Source: Haematobia irritans (taxonomy: Eukaryota; Arthropoda; Insecta; Diptera; Muscidae). From it: a stretch of DNA of 64,000 bases. The notes under the pieces are model-generated. The model had not been told where the DNA came from and did not search any database. It was given only the letters and a program-made list of their open reading frames with translations. This document shows, piece by piece, positions 63,149-64,000 of the stretch. The stretch covers positions 194,507,918 through 194,571,917 of the forward strand of contig NC_134400.1 of the NCBI RefSeq assembly GCF_050003625.1. Reading direction: 5' to 3'. How positions within the stretch are numbered: position 1 is the first letter of the stretch; each line of letters opens with the position of its first letter. A program made the translations under genes and the position numbers.

Positions 63149-64000
63149 CAGTGTCCATTATATTTTGCAATTAATTCCATCTTTTTTCAACGACTGAGGC
63201 AAAATTTGAGTCTCAGACGCCGTGGCATAAAATCGGCTTCATTCTCTGGCTTAATGCTATCCTGCCAGCATTTTAAAGTTCCATTTCATTCTCATAACTA
63301 CCACAGACTCGTAAGTGACACTACAACAATCGCCAACTATGATGGGGGGAAGCATATCAAAAAGTACGAAATGTACATGAAAGTGTTTTGCCATCACTAT
63401 TGTTACAAGAGCCATTTTATATTTTGTGAAACGCCAAGCGAAACTAGCGAATATGAAGTGCTGAGAACAGGTATATTGGTGAACAATTTTCGACATTTCA
63501 AATGGAATAAAATTTAAAGGTATTTTTCAAGACACGCTGTCCCCATCAAGAATAAACACTGATAGACGCTGGAGCATAAGCCGAATATAGCACAATTGAA
63601 ACTTAAACAGAAAAAAAGTATGTTGTAAAACTGATGCTAAATATTAGTTCATATTTATTGAAAAATTTTTATTTTGTGTTTTCTGTATTCCAAGTATGTC
63701 TCAAAAAATTTATGAACTAAATGGCAGTAAAATTTTAATGGCATACAAATTAGTTCAATTTTGACAAAAACAGAAGAAGTTTTTCGTACACTTTTCAAAA
63801 ATAGTAAAAATGAACTACATCGTGGTTAAAATGGGGATGATCCAGCGCCTAAGATTTTTTCTTTATTTTTAGTTAATTTTTTCTTTTCGAGAAATATGAA
63901 TTTCGTAAATGATAATTAAAAATCCAAAAATGTCGGAAAATTTTCGTTAGTTTAATGAATCTCAAAATTTGGAATACAATTTAGTTCAATTTTCGTACGG
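63149..64000. other. Right flank, no supported gene
   Basis: The first 35 bases continue the repeat interrupted by the DD37E element. A plus-strand frame of 103 codons at 63206-63517 (SFSGLMLSCQHF, HHYCYKSHFIFCETPSE) has no recognised domain. From about 63640 the AT-rich sequence repeats TTAGTTCA and TATGAACTAA motifs similar to those near 46250 and 47030. Confidence 0.35.

Overview
The window is nuclear DNA from an insect, almost certainly a higher fly of the muscid type. This rests on its AT-rich, intron-rich host genes, irritans-subfamily mariners close to the Haematobia element, RNase-H-bearing and jockey-type LINEs, tRNA-derived SINEs, and Helentron/DINE-like repeats with about 150-bp central tandem repeats. 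About nine tenths of the window is repeat. I could not identify the species from sequence alone.

Two host genes are supported, both on the minus strand. The first (877-25712) is a single-pass membrane protein read as six exons whose splice sites and phases all agree: signal peptide, a divergent CUB module, two further CUB modules, one LDL-receptor class A module, a transmembrane helix, and a cytoplasmic tail with two PPxY motifs. This architecture resembles Neto/LEV-10 receptor auxiliary proteins; the exact orthologue is not established. Its introns of about 10 and 11.7 kb are filled with repeats. The second is NADP-dependent isocitrate dehydrogenase (Idh): the body is one uninterrupted exon (42944-44173) whose start codon immediately follows a splice acceptor. 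A 33-codon leader exon with a mitochondrial-type presequence lies 16.6 kb upstream (60739-60837), ends in phase 0 and joins the body in frame. The locus therefore looks able to make a cytosolic and a mitochondrial enzyme by alternative first exons.

The mobile DNA, left to right, comprises: two hAT-like non-autonomous elements with 8-bp target duplications (2173-2859, 48986-49665); large arrays of a 29-bp palindromic minisatellite (about 3550-7540, 9085-11343 in inverse orientation, 21575-24375, 57975-59430 and shorter tracts); a foldback element (7731-8682); several short terminal-inverted-repeat elements; a DD41D mariner (13364-14296); two irritans-type mariners (16100-17359; 52648-55868, the latter split by a nested element); two DD37E elements (44537-45842, 61890-63146); a decayed jockey-type LINE (19030-20920); an RNase-H LINE (38521-41775) with 3-prime fragments; and two or three SINEs.

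The dominant repeat is a set of Helentron/DINE-like elements, called families A, A-prime and B here. They have a palindromic head next to the terminal ACTTGTT-type end, a tail hairpin that is the inverted partner of the head, and a core of tandem monomers. The monomer spacing is exactly 153 bp at nearly every step I measured, although the subfamilies differ strongly in sequence. One copy sits inside a mariner whose empty site is present elsewhere in the window; the comparison shows insertion within a T run and no target duplication. I found no RNA gene, CRISPR array or prokaryotic-type operon.
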